From contig SSBO01000003.1 of assembly GCA_005281725.1 (NCBI GenBank), positions 4,898,495 to 4,962,494 of the forward strand: a DNA stretch of 64,000 bases, given 5' to 3'. The notes under the pieces were generated by a model. The model had not been told where the DNA came from. It was given only the letters and a program-made list of their open reading frames with translations, and searched no databases. The translations under genes and the position numbers were made by a program. Shown piece by piece: positions 1 to 12,723 of the stretch (positions are counted from its first letter, which is position 1; each line of letters begins with the position of its first letter). Source of the DNA: Wuchereria bancrofti. Taxonomy: Eukaryota > Nematoda > Chromadorea > Rhabditida > Onchocercidae.

Positions 1-1434
1 GAAAAGATGACGTTTCCACATTAAAATTATTCTTAGCGTACGTTCTCTAGGATTGATCAAATAAATATCATATTATAACTGATCTACCTTCAACATTTCT
101 TCTCTTTTTGAAATTCAATAACAAATTTGGATTATAACCAAAATGTAAAATCCGTTAGATGACAGTTCAAAGGTTAATTCCTTCCTTTATCGTAATGGTG
201 AAATGTAAACGTTACTGAGAAGCGAATGAAAATGGAAAATCAACAATAGAAATAAAGTGGAAGCGTTGCGAGAGCAAGTGGTACAGATAGCACTTTGAGC
301 AAATTCCTGCTTGTAGTGAACAAATATTTTCAGGGCTGGTTTGGCGCTGGTAGCGACTTTCTTTACCATTACGATACTGTCACGACATCGACATTGTTGT
401 GACACTGAAGCTGAGAAATACTGTGGTACTCTTTCTTGTAACACTTTCAAGATAGACTTACTCTGCTGTACCACTCACTAATGTCAGTTGTCACCGCTAC
501 GGAGTGTACTGAATTGAAAAATTTATAAAAGCAACTGAAATAGTTGGAAGGACAACCGTTCCAAACATTCATACAACAGCAAAGACTGAATTTCTGGTTG
601 ATACTTCTGCAAGGAATGGGCAAAATTTTTTAAAGTTTTTTAAAATTGCATGCAAGTGTATCGGATTGTTAATCTAATAAAATAGAACGAGATTATTATT
701 TAAGTGTTTTTAGATGATTCTATTAGAACTCCCATTTTAATTCAAAATAATAATGGCAGCAGCAAAATAAATTTGTGCACACATGGGAAATTGTAACAGT
801 TCAAATAAAATTATCAAATCACAACTAAGACAATTTTAATCGTTGAGAAGAGCAATAAGCGAATATAACATTTTATTTATTCACAATCTAAGAAGAGGTA
901 ATATAGAAGATTGCTTGCAACAGTAAGTATTATACGATAAACTGATTAACCAATATGAATGGGAGGAACAAAAGTTAACCTTGGATCTTAATATGTGGTC
1001 CAAGTAATCAACTGTTACGATTATCTCATTTTTGAAATCCCACTATTTCAGTCCTCCGTAGCGACCCATTTACAAGGCTGGTCAAATAAATACATGTTGT
1101 AGTAAATTAATTAATAAAATCTGTGAATGTTTTGTCTATGCTTTGAGGCTCATGATTCCTTTCTGCAGCAATACCTACATCTAAGCAAAGTATTAGTTTT
1201 CAAAAGTATAAATTTATGAGATTTATATTAGGGATCGAATAACTGAATCAAGTCGACAACCTCGGTTTTGCTTATCGGTAATTTGCATATCTTGAAGGAT
1301 TTTGCATGTATTGTCTTTGTCAATAATATATAATAATAGAAATCGGTCAAGCAATTTCATAAACCTTTGCTACCAACGTCGCAACAGTCTAACTCTAAAA
1401 CTGAAGCTGTCATCATAAACTAGTACTACCGTAG
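1..1434. other. AT-rich flank, no supported gene
   Basis: No exon chain could be supported on either strand. A 95-codon minus-strand open frame (187-474) begins at GTG rather than ATG, and I could not attach it to flanking splice sites. The rest is AT-rich sequence upstream of the PDZ gene. Confidence 0.5.
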
Positions 1435-3962
1435 ATGCGCACTAGAGAGAAAAAGAAGTGGAGTGAAAATTCAGAAGAGAGTAAGGAAGCACCAGAGGAC
1501 CATAAACTCCAACATCAATCTGTCTTTCACCCCCCACCACTAGAACCATTTCAGGTTAAAATGGATTGTTCAATTTCACTACAGCTTAGAAGTTCAAATG
1601 ATTCTCTAGTTTTTTTTTACCACTTTTTAGACCACAAAGTGAATTTTAATTAATAGCTCTATAGATACTTCTTAGTGTTACATTTCTTTGGCCAAATTTA
1701 CCAAATTTAATTCAAATTTGCATTATGTGTCTAAGGAAATGTACCGTTTATTATCCTGTTACTGCAATCATTTAAATTTTTGTGTTATTTGTTGAAGCAT
1801 TTTCTGCCTGTTAATTTTGATTTAACCAATTAACTTAACTTATATTTTGATCCAACCAGACCGTATTTTAGGACACTGTATTACTTAAGAAGCCACTTGG
1901 ACTGCGGATCTGCAAAAATACTCTACAGGTTAAAATTCATTCCAGTTTAGAGGGCCTTGTTTAGTTAGAATATTAAATGTTCAGTTCTCATGCCACAAAA
2001 TTGTTAAGAACAATAACTGATTGAATATAGGCATACTTTAAATAAATGCATCGAAACGAAACTTTCATTTAAGGTAACATATATTGAAAAATCAGGGGCA
2101 TCAGTGGGACGGGTATTTGTTGGTGATATTATCGTAGCTGTCGACGGGCAGAAAATCAGTACTGTCAATGAGCTCAACGGTGTTCTTAAAAAACCTTCAC
2201 CGGTGAAATAATTCCTTCTTGGAAATTTCATTAAAATGTCTACGCGTACAATTATTTAAACAATCCTACAATTTATGTAGTCCTATAAAATAATAGAGAT
2301 ACATTACTTCGTGGAATCTACTAAATAAATCCAAATTTGTATCAATTTTCAATTAAAGAATTGAAAAAGGACTATATACTTGTTTTTAAGATTTTAGTCT
2401 AAAATTAAATTGATTTGGGACTTCTAAAGTTCTAATTTGCATATTACATGCAGATGGCAGCTGTAATATTCAAGCGTATGTGCTATTCAAAATGCAATCA
2501 TAAAAAGACATTTGTGGAAAAAATAAGCGTAGAAAGAGGTCGAGAAATGAAATGCACCGGACGAGCAATCGATCAGTATCTGGCAAGAAAACTAATTCTT
2601 CTTAATCAAAAAGAAATCTTAAATAAATTAAATTGATTCTCAAGGGTCCTCTAAAATTCCTCTGATAAAAATTGATTAGGAAATTTTTTGGAAAGGGATC
2701 ATATTGCGACAGAACATTAGATCTCTGTTTTAGCAAACATTGTATAATTAAGAAATGAAAACTCAAAGAAGACTTTGCAATGCATTTTTAGTCTGATTAT
2801 CTTTTGTAAATCACCCTAAATTGGTCGATAATCATTTTGAGGAATATCTTGAATCAACTGATCTATCTATCCAAAGTATGAAATTAATTTTCCATTTCAT
2901 CTCTTGAAATCTGCTTTTCCACCGTAAACTCTATTTTTTTGAATTTGTCTAGTGATAAAAAATAGAACTTTAAGTTTGTAGGTCCAAATGGCTTTACGTA
3001 TTAATGACATGGTTGACATAAGCGAAGTGCTCGGATTATCAGTAAAATATGATGCAAAAGAAAGAATTCAAGTGAATGCTACAGCTATTGACAGTCTTTC
3101 ATCCTTACATCTGCGTCCAGGAGATATAATACGGTATTTGTTGGCACTTACAATTGATTCTCATTCAGTTGAACAAGCATTCCGGATTCTGTCATCATGA
3201 TAAATAATCATAATTATTAAAATTGTACCGAACGAAGTAGTAGTTTTGAAAGAGAATTTGTGTAGTACACCGATCCCTAAACTAATCGATAAATTCATCA
3301 AATAACTGGAAAAGACTGTTAGAGCATTATATTATCCAAAGTTTTGCAAATGAAATATGCTGTTTTAGCGAAGTGAATGAATATCCCATCGCAAGTAAAA
3401 CTATGCTTGATTATTTCATACAAGCAGCAGTCATTGAAAACGGTCAGGTATTCCTTATCTTAACTGTTTTAACATTCAGAAATTCAAGATCATATCATCA
3501 ACAACATGATTTTTCATCTACTAAGGTAAATTTTACAATCGAAAGTTTGGCCGGAGGCAATGACAGTTGTCGCGATCAAGTCGAATTTGCAAATGATGTG
3601 CTAGAAATAGCTCAAAAACAAGTGAATTTTTTGGGTTTTTGTCAGTTGAAAATACACTTATTCGGCCTTCCTCATTTTGGTAGAATATGGGAAACCTTAA
3701 AAAATTACTTGTGAAAATTAGATGAAGTCAATGATTTCTATGATTTTTGCAGATCATCCAATTCCGAATGGCTGTGGCTTCAAAAACATTAAACCGTCCA
3801 TCAATATTACAGAAACAACATGCAAGTAAAAGTAGCAGAAAAATTATTATTTCCCAGAATTTTGTTGAATTACCAATTGGAGCTGATTTTGATCCATCAA
3901 AATTAAAAGCATGTAAGGGTGCTAATGTCGAAATGAGAAGTACACAAAAACGTGGTCTTTAA
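1435..3962 (+). CDS. two-PDZ-domain protein (about 292 aa)
   Basis: Seven exons fit one reading frame: 1435-1554, 1872-1928, 2074-2202, 2454-2528, 2982-3190, 3369-3447 and 3753-3962 (stop TAA). The joined product has two PDZ folds. PDZ1 starts with a carboxylate-binding loop, KKPLGLRI, and continues with SGASVGRVFVGDIIVAVDGQ. PDZ2 has EVLGLSVKYD and LHLRPGDII. Both show the LG(L)xx loop and the GD-I strand expected of PDZ modules that bind C-terminal peptides. The N-terminus (~40 aa) is charged and disordered, and the C-terminus is a basic tail of ~50 aa. The exon-3 acceptor (TTTAAG) and the exon-5 donor are non-ideal and were chosen because all phases then agree. No signal peptide or membrane segment is visible, so it is probably a cytoplasmic adaptor. 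The kinase gene starts 325 bp downstream on the same strand. Small multi-PDZ proteins are numerous in nematodes; the partner is unknown. Confidence 0.72.
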
Positions 3963-4286
3963 TGACGTCTCATAAAATTAAGGAAAGCTCCAAAATTTAC
4001 TAGTCTTTTGCTTTTTTAATCGGAAACAGTGCATAAAGTGAAAGTGGGAAATGTCATCCAATAAAGTATTCATTAGTTTCTGCTCTAATATTATAGAATC
4101 ACTTGCGGTGTATGTTAAATTCATGTCATGCAAATTTTGCTCTTTTTGAAAAGTATAAAATGGGAAAGTAAAATTTTGATGCCATTTGATAAATAAGTAT
4201 ATAGCACGGGTTCAGTTCAAAGTCATATGTAAAATATTACGAATTTTGAAGAATCGGAAGCTTAAAAATTATTTGGGAATGAAATA

Positions 4287-5440
4287 ATGGAGCGAACTGT
4301 CAAAGCACTCCGAGTTCAAGGACCAGGCCAAGGTAGAGAAGTGGAAATTACATTCGGCGAAGAGCATCTTCATGCAAGCGGCGTTTTCGCTAATGTTTAT
4401 TCAGCTAGATTATACAGACCGGTAGAAATGATCGTTGCAATTAAGAAGACCTGGGCAGGTAAAGGATGGTCTGTAATTAATCCAGAAGTGTATTATCTAT
4501 CTCGAATGAAGCATCGATGCATCGTCACACTTCTTTACCATTTCACTCTAACATCAAATAATGAGACATGTCACTGCATGGTTTTTGACTACTTACCCAC
4601 AGATATGGGCAAATTGCGAATGAGCAAAATAGGTCGCCGTTTTCCCCTCTTGGATGCTAAATTATATGCATTTCAAATGTTCTCAGCAATAGATTACGTG
4701 AATGCCTTAGGCATTGCACACCGAGATGTTAAGCCATCTAACCTGATTGTCGATGACGAAAAAGGGATCTTAAAACTGGCCGATTTTGGTAGTGCAAAAT
4801 TGTTAAGAGAAAGCGAAGAAAATACGCCATATCAGGTTAGTACTTACCCACAGAGGTTAAAAAAAAATGGTTTGAGAAAAAGTGCTTTGAAATCTGATAA
4901 ATTAATACTCGTTTTCAGGTGACACGTTATTATCGAGCACCGGAACTGATATTCGGTTCGACTAAGTATTCAACAGCAGTGGACGTCTGGGCATGCGGTT
5001 GTGTTTTATCTGAATTTGTCACTGGCAAAGTACTCTTACAAGGACGTACTTGGCAGGATCAAGCTCGACTAGTCATCGATATATTTGGCTATCCGAGTTC
5101 GGAGCAATGTCAGGCAATGAAAGTAAAAAAACCACGATATGCCCGAAAACGTGCCCGTAGTTTGCGAGTAGTGTTAAATGCATGCCATGCACCAGCCGAT
5201 ATGATCCAATTGCTGCAAGCTATCCTTGTTTATGAACCTCACCTGAGGCTTAAAGGTAATGAAGTGCTCGGACATTCATTTTTTAACGATTTACGGGAAA
5301 TTCCAGCACCAGTACGAAGTAACGGACGAGTAATACCACATTTAGATTACATTATTTATCAGCAGAGTACACAAAAGACACATTCTGAAGAAAGGGATGC
5401 TGACAGCTCGGACGAAGAGGAGAATGAGTCACGAAAATGA
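4287..5440 (+). CDS. GSK-3-like serine/threonine kinase (356 aa)
   Basis: Two exons, 4287-4835 and 4919-5440, are joined in phase 0 across an 83-bp intron (donor GTTAGT, acceptor TTTTCAG). The product spans a complete kinase domain: VAIKK lysine near residue 53, catalytic HRDVKPSN at 145-152, DFGSAK at 166-171, and the GSK-3/CMGC signature RYYRAPELIFG just after the splice junction. The activation-loop tyrosine three residues before the conserved arginine (PYQVTRYY) is kept, as in GSK-3, where it is autophosphorylated. The C-lobe matches GSK-3 (FGYPSSEQ in place of LGTP). The glycine-rich loop is degenerate (ASGVFANVYSA), so it diverges from canonical GSK-3. A short acidic Ser/Asp/Glu tail ends the protein. 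Nematodes carry extra divergent GSK-3-like kinases (C. elegans gskl genes, sperm-associated); this is most likely of that type rather than the orthologue of canonical GSK-3. The family call is firm, activity is likely, and the orthologue is uncertain. Confidence 0.93.
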
Positions 5441-6844
5441 TCAGATTTCAATTATTGTTTCCAAAATTAAACATAATTTTTTTTTCAATTTTATAAAAAC
5501 CAATAAGTGAATTAATAACCGGAACATTTCAAATTAAAAGAATACTGAAAGCTTTTTAAATCATTTCACAGTGCAAATGAGGAATAATGCCTAATGCAAT
5601 AAGACAGCCGATTACTCATTAATAAGTTGTCGAAATTCTGTCAGAAATAAGTTAAGAATCTTAAATTTAGTAAAAATTAGTTGAACAGAAAAGTGACACT
5701 TTGTCGAGTTGTACATTCAAAATAAAAATCAGTGAAGGGATTCATTTGTAATTATTTTGATTTCACTGCACCCACACATGTTAACTTATTAAGAATGGAG
5801 TACAATTAATGGTACTACTACCTGTATTGTTGCATAACTTTTTTAGTCTTCAGTCAATGATTCATGCTTGCCATCCGCTTCACTTAAACTTTTATTACAG
5901 CATTTGCTTTCCGTTGATTTTCAAACCAATTACATTATGCTTCCGGAAATTTACAAATTTAATAATCCTTCTCGAATTGAATACGGAAAATTGTAAATAA
6001 GCCCCTCTCGAAAACTGAAAAAGTAATATTTACTAGAATATCTTTCCACTCATTTCTAATGAATTTGTCGAATTACTCTACTTCAACCATCTTTTCATTT
6101 GTCGTATTCTACAAAGCGTTAAGTTTTTGTTGAATTATGATTATTTTATTTTGTGCCATCTATCTAATTTAGCACTCTCTGTTGACATGTTCTTGTGTCA
6201 AAGATTAATCTGAGTAACATTATAAATATTATATTGATAAGGATAACACAATACTATGCGATACATTTTTATTTCACTTTGTAAACATTTTATGGAACTT
6301 TTGTTTAATTTGAAGTTTGGATATTTTAAATATCTTCTCTACAGTTTGTTGGTTATTTCTCGATGTTTTCCAACTGCGTTGAATATTATTATCGGTTTAA
6401 AGAAGTACGAACCAGCATATTGCCTTCATTTCTCTTCAAAATCCATTTTTTCGTTTGACTTTTGTGGGCTTTGTCTTACCTATTTTTCAAGATTCAGTAG
6501 AATCTGAAACATCATTTATAAACATTATTTACAAACGGAATAAATAATGCAAACCGAATAACTAATTTTCTCTCTCATCTTTGGTTGATTTTGAAACAAT
6601 TTAAGATTTTAAGCATTTGAAATATATTTCAAACCAAAAAAAACTGTGCTTTCTGTGTTTTATAGCTATTAGTCTTTTTTCAATTAATGATCCAAACATA
6701 TCTAATGATTTTTCAATGGAATCTTCAAAAGTCTGTTTCATTTTCGATGTGAAATGCATGCCTTGAGCTTTCCGCGTAATCATTATGTTATAATGGCAAA
6801 TTGCTGGATAAGAGGCATTGTCGCAACTGTGGCCAATGTGACAA
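5441..6844. other. 3' flank of kinase gene, no supported gene
   Basis: AT-rich. An AATAAA at about 5720 could be the kinase poly(A) signal. Open frames at 5809-6000 and 6256-6507 are Phe/Leu/Ile-rich, lack splice context and look like AT-rich noise. A 60-codon minus-strand frame (6601-6783) has a more protein-like composition but no partner exon. Confidence 0.5.
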
Positions 6845-7333
6845 ATGACCAGTAGTTGTTGTCGTCATAATGGCATTCATAAGGATGTGGAGCCTAATAT
6901 AGAGAATGAGGTTATCAGAAGAAAAAAGATGCTCTTAGCCAGTTTTTTTATATTAGAATAAAAAACATCGATACTTAATGAATTGATGCCAAAGACAGAA
7001 AATGAACCTCCACAGTTTTCATTATTTTCACTCTGAACTGTTTTTCAATTATGAATTCAAGTTTAATTCTATCCTTTGATTTAAATTAGCATTAACACAT
7101 TCTGGCTTGCTTTATGGTAATGTCAAATTTATCTTCTTTATTTTTCATGAATTTTAATTACTTTCAGCAAACTGTTGGTCTTTTAAACGTATTTTTTCCA
7201 ATCTTTTTATTCAGAAAATTTTTACATTTCACTAACTCCCGTTGAAATCGCTACTCTTGAATTTCTCTGGACAAAACTGAATTCAGCTCTCAAAGCTGTT
7301 GGTTATCAAGAAATCCAAACAAATTCCTATTAA
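6845..7333 (+). CDS. possible two-exon small protein (71 aa), unrecognised
   Basis: The 3' exon (7215-7333) follows a good TTATTCAG acceptor and reads LTPVEIATLEFLWTKLNSAL and onward to a TAA, with a composition unlike its AT-rich surroundings. A frame starting at ATG 6845 (start MTSSCCRHNGIHKDVEP) can be spliced at 6941 (weak donor CCA/GTTTTT) in phase 1, which matches the acceptor phase. The predicted product is a small, mainly helical, hydrophilic protein with two adjacent Cys near its start. I recognise no family. The 3' exon alone is fairly convincing; the join and start are inference. It may instead be a relic of a larger gene. Confidence 0.35.
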
Positions 7334-7503
7334 TGTTTACACAAAGTATAGTTCAAAAAGTCATAAGGAACTGTGAGTCAAGTGGTGGTAAAGTTATTAA
7401 TAACTTTGCAAACTTTGTAAACTACAAACACTTCAATGTAACTTATGAAACTTCCAAAAGAATTCAGTCCTTATTGAAAATCTCATCCCCCATAGAGGGG
7501 GAA

Positions 7504-7575
7504 TACATACACGCGCACAGACACACATGACAAACACACAACACACACACACAGACACACACACGAAACATACGC
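7504..7575. repeat. AC-rich microsatellite
   Basis: Imperfect run of AC dinucleotides interrupted by AGAC, ATGACA and ACGA units. Translations through it on either strand (His/Thr-rich or Cys/Val-rich) are repeat artefacts. Confidence 0.85.
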
Positions 7576-8802
7576 ATAATACACGAATAAATATGGAACA
7601 CTTGAGACAACAAAAGCAAAGACTCAATTTGACAGCCTAGCTACTCCATATTTAAGTTGGCCCAAAGAGCACAGCATTCATTCTTCAGTCCATCGGACTG
7701 GTCCAAAGATAAATAAGTTCCTAGCTTTATCTGCTACTTCGCTTTCATATTTCTCTCTTTCGAGAAATTTAAGGATAGTCTAACTCGTTTACCAAGAAAT
7801 TGCATTATCGTCTGAAAATTTGGTTTCATCTTGAAGTTACTTCCTTGAAAAGCTTACTTTTGAGCCTAATTTCGTGCTGCTCTCAAATTCGCAAAAGGAT
7901 GAACTTTGATTCGAATGAATCATCATTTCTCATTTCTTTGCATAATTTTTTGCTGTATAAAGCATATTAGCAATGTCAATTATCTTTGGTCGGTCTATTT
8001 TCCATTTCCACTTCTAATTTTTTTTAAAAATGTTTTTTTTTTTAATTTGTTTTTTCTTTTCGTCAGAAAAATTAGTTAATTTTACAAAACGAAGCCATCG
8101 CTATTGAACAGATTAGTGGAATTATCAGAAACATTATCTGTGAGTTGGATTTGCAAATGTTTCCATTATTCTAATAGATCGACTTGATAAGAAAATTGCT
8201 CCTTAATATAGCTTAGAGGTAACATTTAATTGTTCAGTGGTACTTCTGAAGCAGTTGAAATAAGTCTCATTGTAATTAATACCTATGCGTAATAAAGAGC
8301 TTAATAATACCGACCAGGGACAAGAATTAGGCTTGAAAACTATACTAGACACAAGTTATGTGGTACGCCCTATTCTTATCTATCTGTTGTTCTGCTCCTA
8401 TATCAAGTGACTACCACTTTTTGTGATTATTTTTAACCAACTTCAAGGCTTTTTTCATATGTACGATTTGTAAAACAAAATTTACACTGTGGATTGTTTC
8501 ACTTATATTTCTTTATTCTGCATTTGCGGTAGTAAACATTCGAAAAAATTGGCAGTCAAAAATGGCCAAGTGAATTAAATTAGTGGTAGCTTTAATTTTG
8601 ATTAAAAAAAGCATATCAGCTTAATAACTTAACATTCTGGCATATATGATAATTGTGACGAACTCGAGATCATAAGTTAAGGCCCTTTATCATTTCTCGA
8701 AAACATTCAATGTAATCTTTAATTGCATACAATGGTTGTGGTATGATTTTGCATTATCACGATATGATTTATCGTAAATTACTGATTATTATATAGATCT
8801 TC
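7576..8802. other. intergenic, nothing recognised
   Basis: AT-rich spacer between the small candidate gene and the next coding exon. No open frame or paired splice motif stood out. Confidence 0.5.
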
Positions 8803-11800
8803 ATGCCTGTACTATGTTGCTATGCAAAACGACGTCGTGCAAGAGCAGCCGCCAAATCACCAGATCAATGCAGAGTAAACATTTTATATTCCAGATCTTT
8901 ATGTAAAATTTTAAATTCTTAAATTTTTAATGACGATAATTGAAATGCATTAAAATCGATCATTCAATCAAAGAACTAAGGAGTAAGTTATAAATCTCTT
9001 GTATCTATCATATCTAAAAGTATGTCGTGATTGTGTTATTTTGTTGATTCCAGCAGTTTGCGATTGCTCAATAACAAACTTTTCCTTAATATTGACAGTA
9101 CTGAAAAAAGCATATTTCGAATATTTCATTTTAAGAGTTTTATGACTTTTCTATTTCCAACTAAATTTCACTGAAAGACTTTATTGTTCAGAGTTAGCAA
9201 AAATTGGCGATTGCTCATGAAATGACTAAAGAGAAACAAGCTGGAAAAATATATTAACAAGGGAAAGATAATATAATTATAAAGCAAATCAACCAGTACT
9301 GTTAAAATAGGATTGAATTAAGCAGAATATTCTCATTAAATAAAGTTCTTTAAACTAAAATATATTGCTATTCCGATTATTCTGTTCAGTCTCCTTTCAG
9401 AAGGATTAAAGTTTTAAAACTGTTTTCAGTGCTGAACAAGAAAACAAGCACAAAAAGTTTTTATAAACTTATACAGTTGTATGTTTCATCCTAGAAACAA
9501 CTTTTCTCATTGGAAGAGCATAATAACCAAACAATTGTTTATGACTATTTGCTATGCATCATTATATGTAAAAAAAAAAAATTTTAATTGGGATTAGAGC
9601 CATATGAAATGGTTATAAAATTGTCTGATATTTGCAGCAAGGCACATTTGGCATGAGGTTGGCAAAATTAGACGAGTTCGAAAGTTTGACACCGCTAATG
9701 GTCATGTCAAGTGGTGGCAACCAAACACCATCTTCACGTTGCCATCGCATTTCGGCAACCACTTCACGAAGTCCACCACCGCCAAGGTGCCCGACCAATG
9801 GAAAAACAATGATCGTCCCACTGAATTCCGGAAAAGGTTCATCCCGGCTATCACTGACTAGTTTATTAACACTCATTACTAGAAAGAAAAATTGACTTTA
9901 TCTATGTTAATATCCTGAATACTAGCTCGAATATATCGAATACTAGCTTGGCAAAGTAGAATTAACATCAACCTAGTATTACACTGATAGTAATCGATTT
10001 CTAGCAAATTTCATGAAATCTAAATTTATTATGACTACCACTTCATTATCCCTAATTTATTTCTAATTAAGCCATTTACTTATCATACTTCATGAAAAAG
10101 AATATTTCATGCAAATTTTTACTTTCCTTTAATTTCTAAAAAGAAGTCAAAAAGAATCAAAAGACTGCACGCAATCAGTTATAAAACTTTCCTGAAAATG
10201 TCAAAAAATGTCGATTTATTAGAAAGAAAAATAAAGTATGAATAAGTCGGAAGCACTGGAATAGTATTTTTGTGCTGCAGTTTAAGTCCAAGGAATAAAT
10301 CCTTAGAATGACCAAGAGATATGTTATTTTGTTTTGTTCTCGTGCATATTGAATTCCAAATGAAATGCTTCAAAAATTGAAACAATTTGCACTATTTTCG
10401 GAAATTAGAAAACAGACTTATACAAAAATATATATGCAAAAATAAACTGCAGAAGTATGGGTAGGACTGCTAAATCTTTCATTGAATTTTTGTTTACCTT
10501 TTCATTTACTTTCATCTTTTTTTTCATTACTGAGCTTTCTTCTCAATTTTGTTCTATGGAAAAATGTCTCATCAATTTATATTTCAAATTGAAGATTTCA
10601 AAATAAAGATATCAGTTAAGCAATGCAAAGGATACTTCTAATCGCAAAAAAAAATGAACAGAAGTGAATTGGCTTCTAATTTGGATTTAATCCACCTTTC
10701 TTTCAGATCCCTAAAATCTGTGATAGGGCTGATGATAGATTTTATTCAGCAAGTCATTTTTTGACCTAAAGATTTCAGGATGCGCGCTATTTGCACCATT
10801 GCTTGCTACACCTGATAGCAAAGGTACATCATTCGAAAATGGTACTACGAAAACAATAGCGGAAGATAATGACAGTATTCCGATATTCTCAAATCTGGAT
10901 AAATTTGATGCTGATTTTATTTCCATTGATCGAGTTTGTTCATCGAGAATATTTAAACACCGTAAAGATGATTGATTTGACCAATGGACAATTTCGCTTT
11001 GGTTTCAGACTACTGCATCGTATTTGGAACCGAAACAGCAAAGATTTCAGCAATGTCAGTGCGGTATATCAAAGCAGGATAAAGCTCCCAGCTTTGAGGT
11101 AGACTTTAACTTGTCAACTGCTTGGAAAGTTTTAGTTTTTCTCTTTCATTACAATTTTCTTGCACTTGGCCTGATTTCAGTTACCAACTCCGAGTTACGC
11201 GCCACCACCATTACCCCTACTTTTAGTCCGTTCACCACGGCGTGAGTTTTATCTCTTTCTTATTCTTGCATTTATTTTATTTTTTATTTACTTATATATT
11301 CTTTTGTAGCTTTTGTAATTTAACGAGTTTCTCAGTGACTGGCTACTAGATACAGTCATATCCTGGTAATTCGAGATAGACTCATGATGTCAGTCTTTAG
11401 ACCGCTTCCTTTGATCTATTTTCTGACCAAACAGCTGGAAGTGGGATTCTCTGGTTGCATTGACCAGTAAGCCATTGCATCTTCTTTTCTTTGGTTATTA
11501 AATGTAACTCTAACAATTTTAGTATTTTAGTCACTTTTGTCTAGATAACTGTAGTTAAAACGACCTAGACGAATTAGAAAATATCTGGACAGAATCGAGA
11601 CCGTATTCAGTAATTTTAGTTAATCTAAGAAAAGAGTTACCATCGGTTACTGAAGCCAACAACGGCGAACTCGATATTGATAATGTGAAGACAAATAAAA
11701 GCCCAAGCATCAGTTCAATGAATTCTCTTGGAAGGTGTGCTGTTTTATGCAAAACCTACAACTTACACAGGCTTGGCTTTCATTCTTCCAACTTCCTCTT

Positions 11801-12723
11801 TCTATACACATCAGAGCAAAATAACAGACATGGTAAGACTAGGAGCAAATTATCAAGTTATATCACTATTCGAATGTCAAACAAATTACAGCCCGCAAGA
11901 TTCATCGTTCAGCATGGGGTCGCCACTGGACACAAGCGCTTCTATTAGTGATAGTTTTTGCGTTGCTGGTGAAGGAGAGATGAATTCGGGAGGGAAAGGA
12001 CGAGTTTCCTGTTTTGAAACAGGTAAGTTTGCAGAGATTAAAAGATTAAAAAGTAAGAGGTAAAAGCTATAGTGAGATACGCTAATCCTAACTGTTTTTT
12101 CAGTGGCCTTAACTATTAATCTTAACTATGTATGAATACCTATGTTTTAATTACTTAAAGTGAGATTCAGTGAGTTCTCAAAATAAGGAAAAAGCTAGAT
12201 AAAATATAGGATATAAACTGTAAAACATTTTAGGATCACAGCAACGAATTGATAGAGAAATTTATGGATTTTCTCCAGAACTCGACTACTCAATATCTGA
12301 ACCAGATTCACAGCAGAAATATGTTCTTCATCGGCGAGTTACAGGAATTTTCTAATTTTTTTTTTTGTTTAAAAATTTTTTTTGTTTTTTGTTTAAAAGT
12401 TACATGCATGAAATCGTATGATGAAATTCAGTGCATATTCAAGTAATACATTTCATGAAAATATATGAATACTACATTAGCAAAAAGTTAAATAATTACA
12501 ATCGTTCCTCAGTATATGAATTAATTACTCAATTTTTAGGATAGAAGAAGAATCAGAGCAAAATGGAGATGTGGAGATAGTTGGCATGATGACAAGTCAA
12601 ACGCTTGATTCGATCAAATCAAACTTTTCACATTCAAATCAAGTAGATTCGGAATGTAACATTATTATTCCGCATTCTATTTCTCAGCAGGTAAAACTTG
12701 GAGTTCTGTCCTCCAGCGATTAG
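8803..12723 (+). CDS. unrecognised hydrophilic protein (about 389 aa), ten exons
   Basis: Ten exons agree in phase throughout: 8803-8874, 9638-9836, 10779-10933, 11009-11098, 11181-11241, 11394-11466, 11630-11734, 11892-12022, 12234-12333 and 12540-12723 (stop TAG). It begins MPVLCCYAKRRRARAAAK, a paired-cysteine plus basic start that could be palmitoylated and membrane-tethered (inference). It continues with Ser/Pro-rich, apparently disordered sequence: a PPPP run in exon 2, SYAPPPLPLLLV in exon 5, and an acidic Ser/Asp/Glu-rich second half. There is no signal peptide or clear membrane span, and I recognise no domain. Intron 9 fits only with a GC donor (CATCG/GCGAGT); the neighbouring GT gives the wrong phase. 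The 11394-11466 exon is the least certain. A competing frame at 11892-11990 encodes a hydrophobic stretch but leads to an early stop, so it was not chosen. Confidence 0.65.

Noticed and set aside
187..474. 95-codon minus-strand open frame
   Set aside because: It starts at GTG, has no ATG or convincing acceptor at its 5' end, and its last third is Phe/Leu-rich AT noise. It could be an exon of a gene to the left but cannot be supported here.
2004..2231. 75-codon minus-strand frame
   Set aside because: It is antisense to the PDZ1 exon on the plus strand, which has clear domain signature.
7433..7627. Cys/Val-rich minus-strand frame
   Set aside because: It translates an AC/TG microsatellite.
9613..9876. 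87-codon minus-strand frame
   Set aside because: It lies exactly opposite the plus-strand exon 9638-9836, whose phase links to neighbouring exons.
11728..11990. Alternative frame with a hydrophobic stretch suggesting a membrane segment
   Set aside because: It needs an extra exon (11771-11831) and stops soon after. The direct join 11734 to 11892 keeps phase into two further coding exons, so the hydrophobic frame is probably fortuitous.
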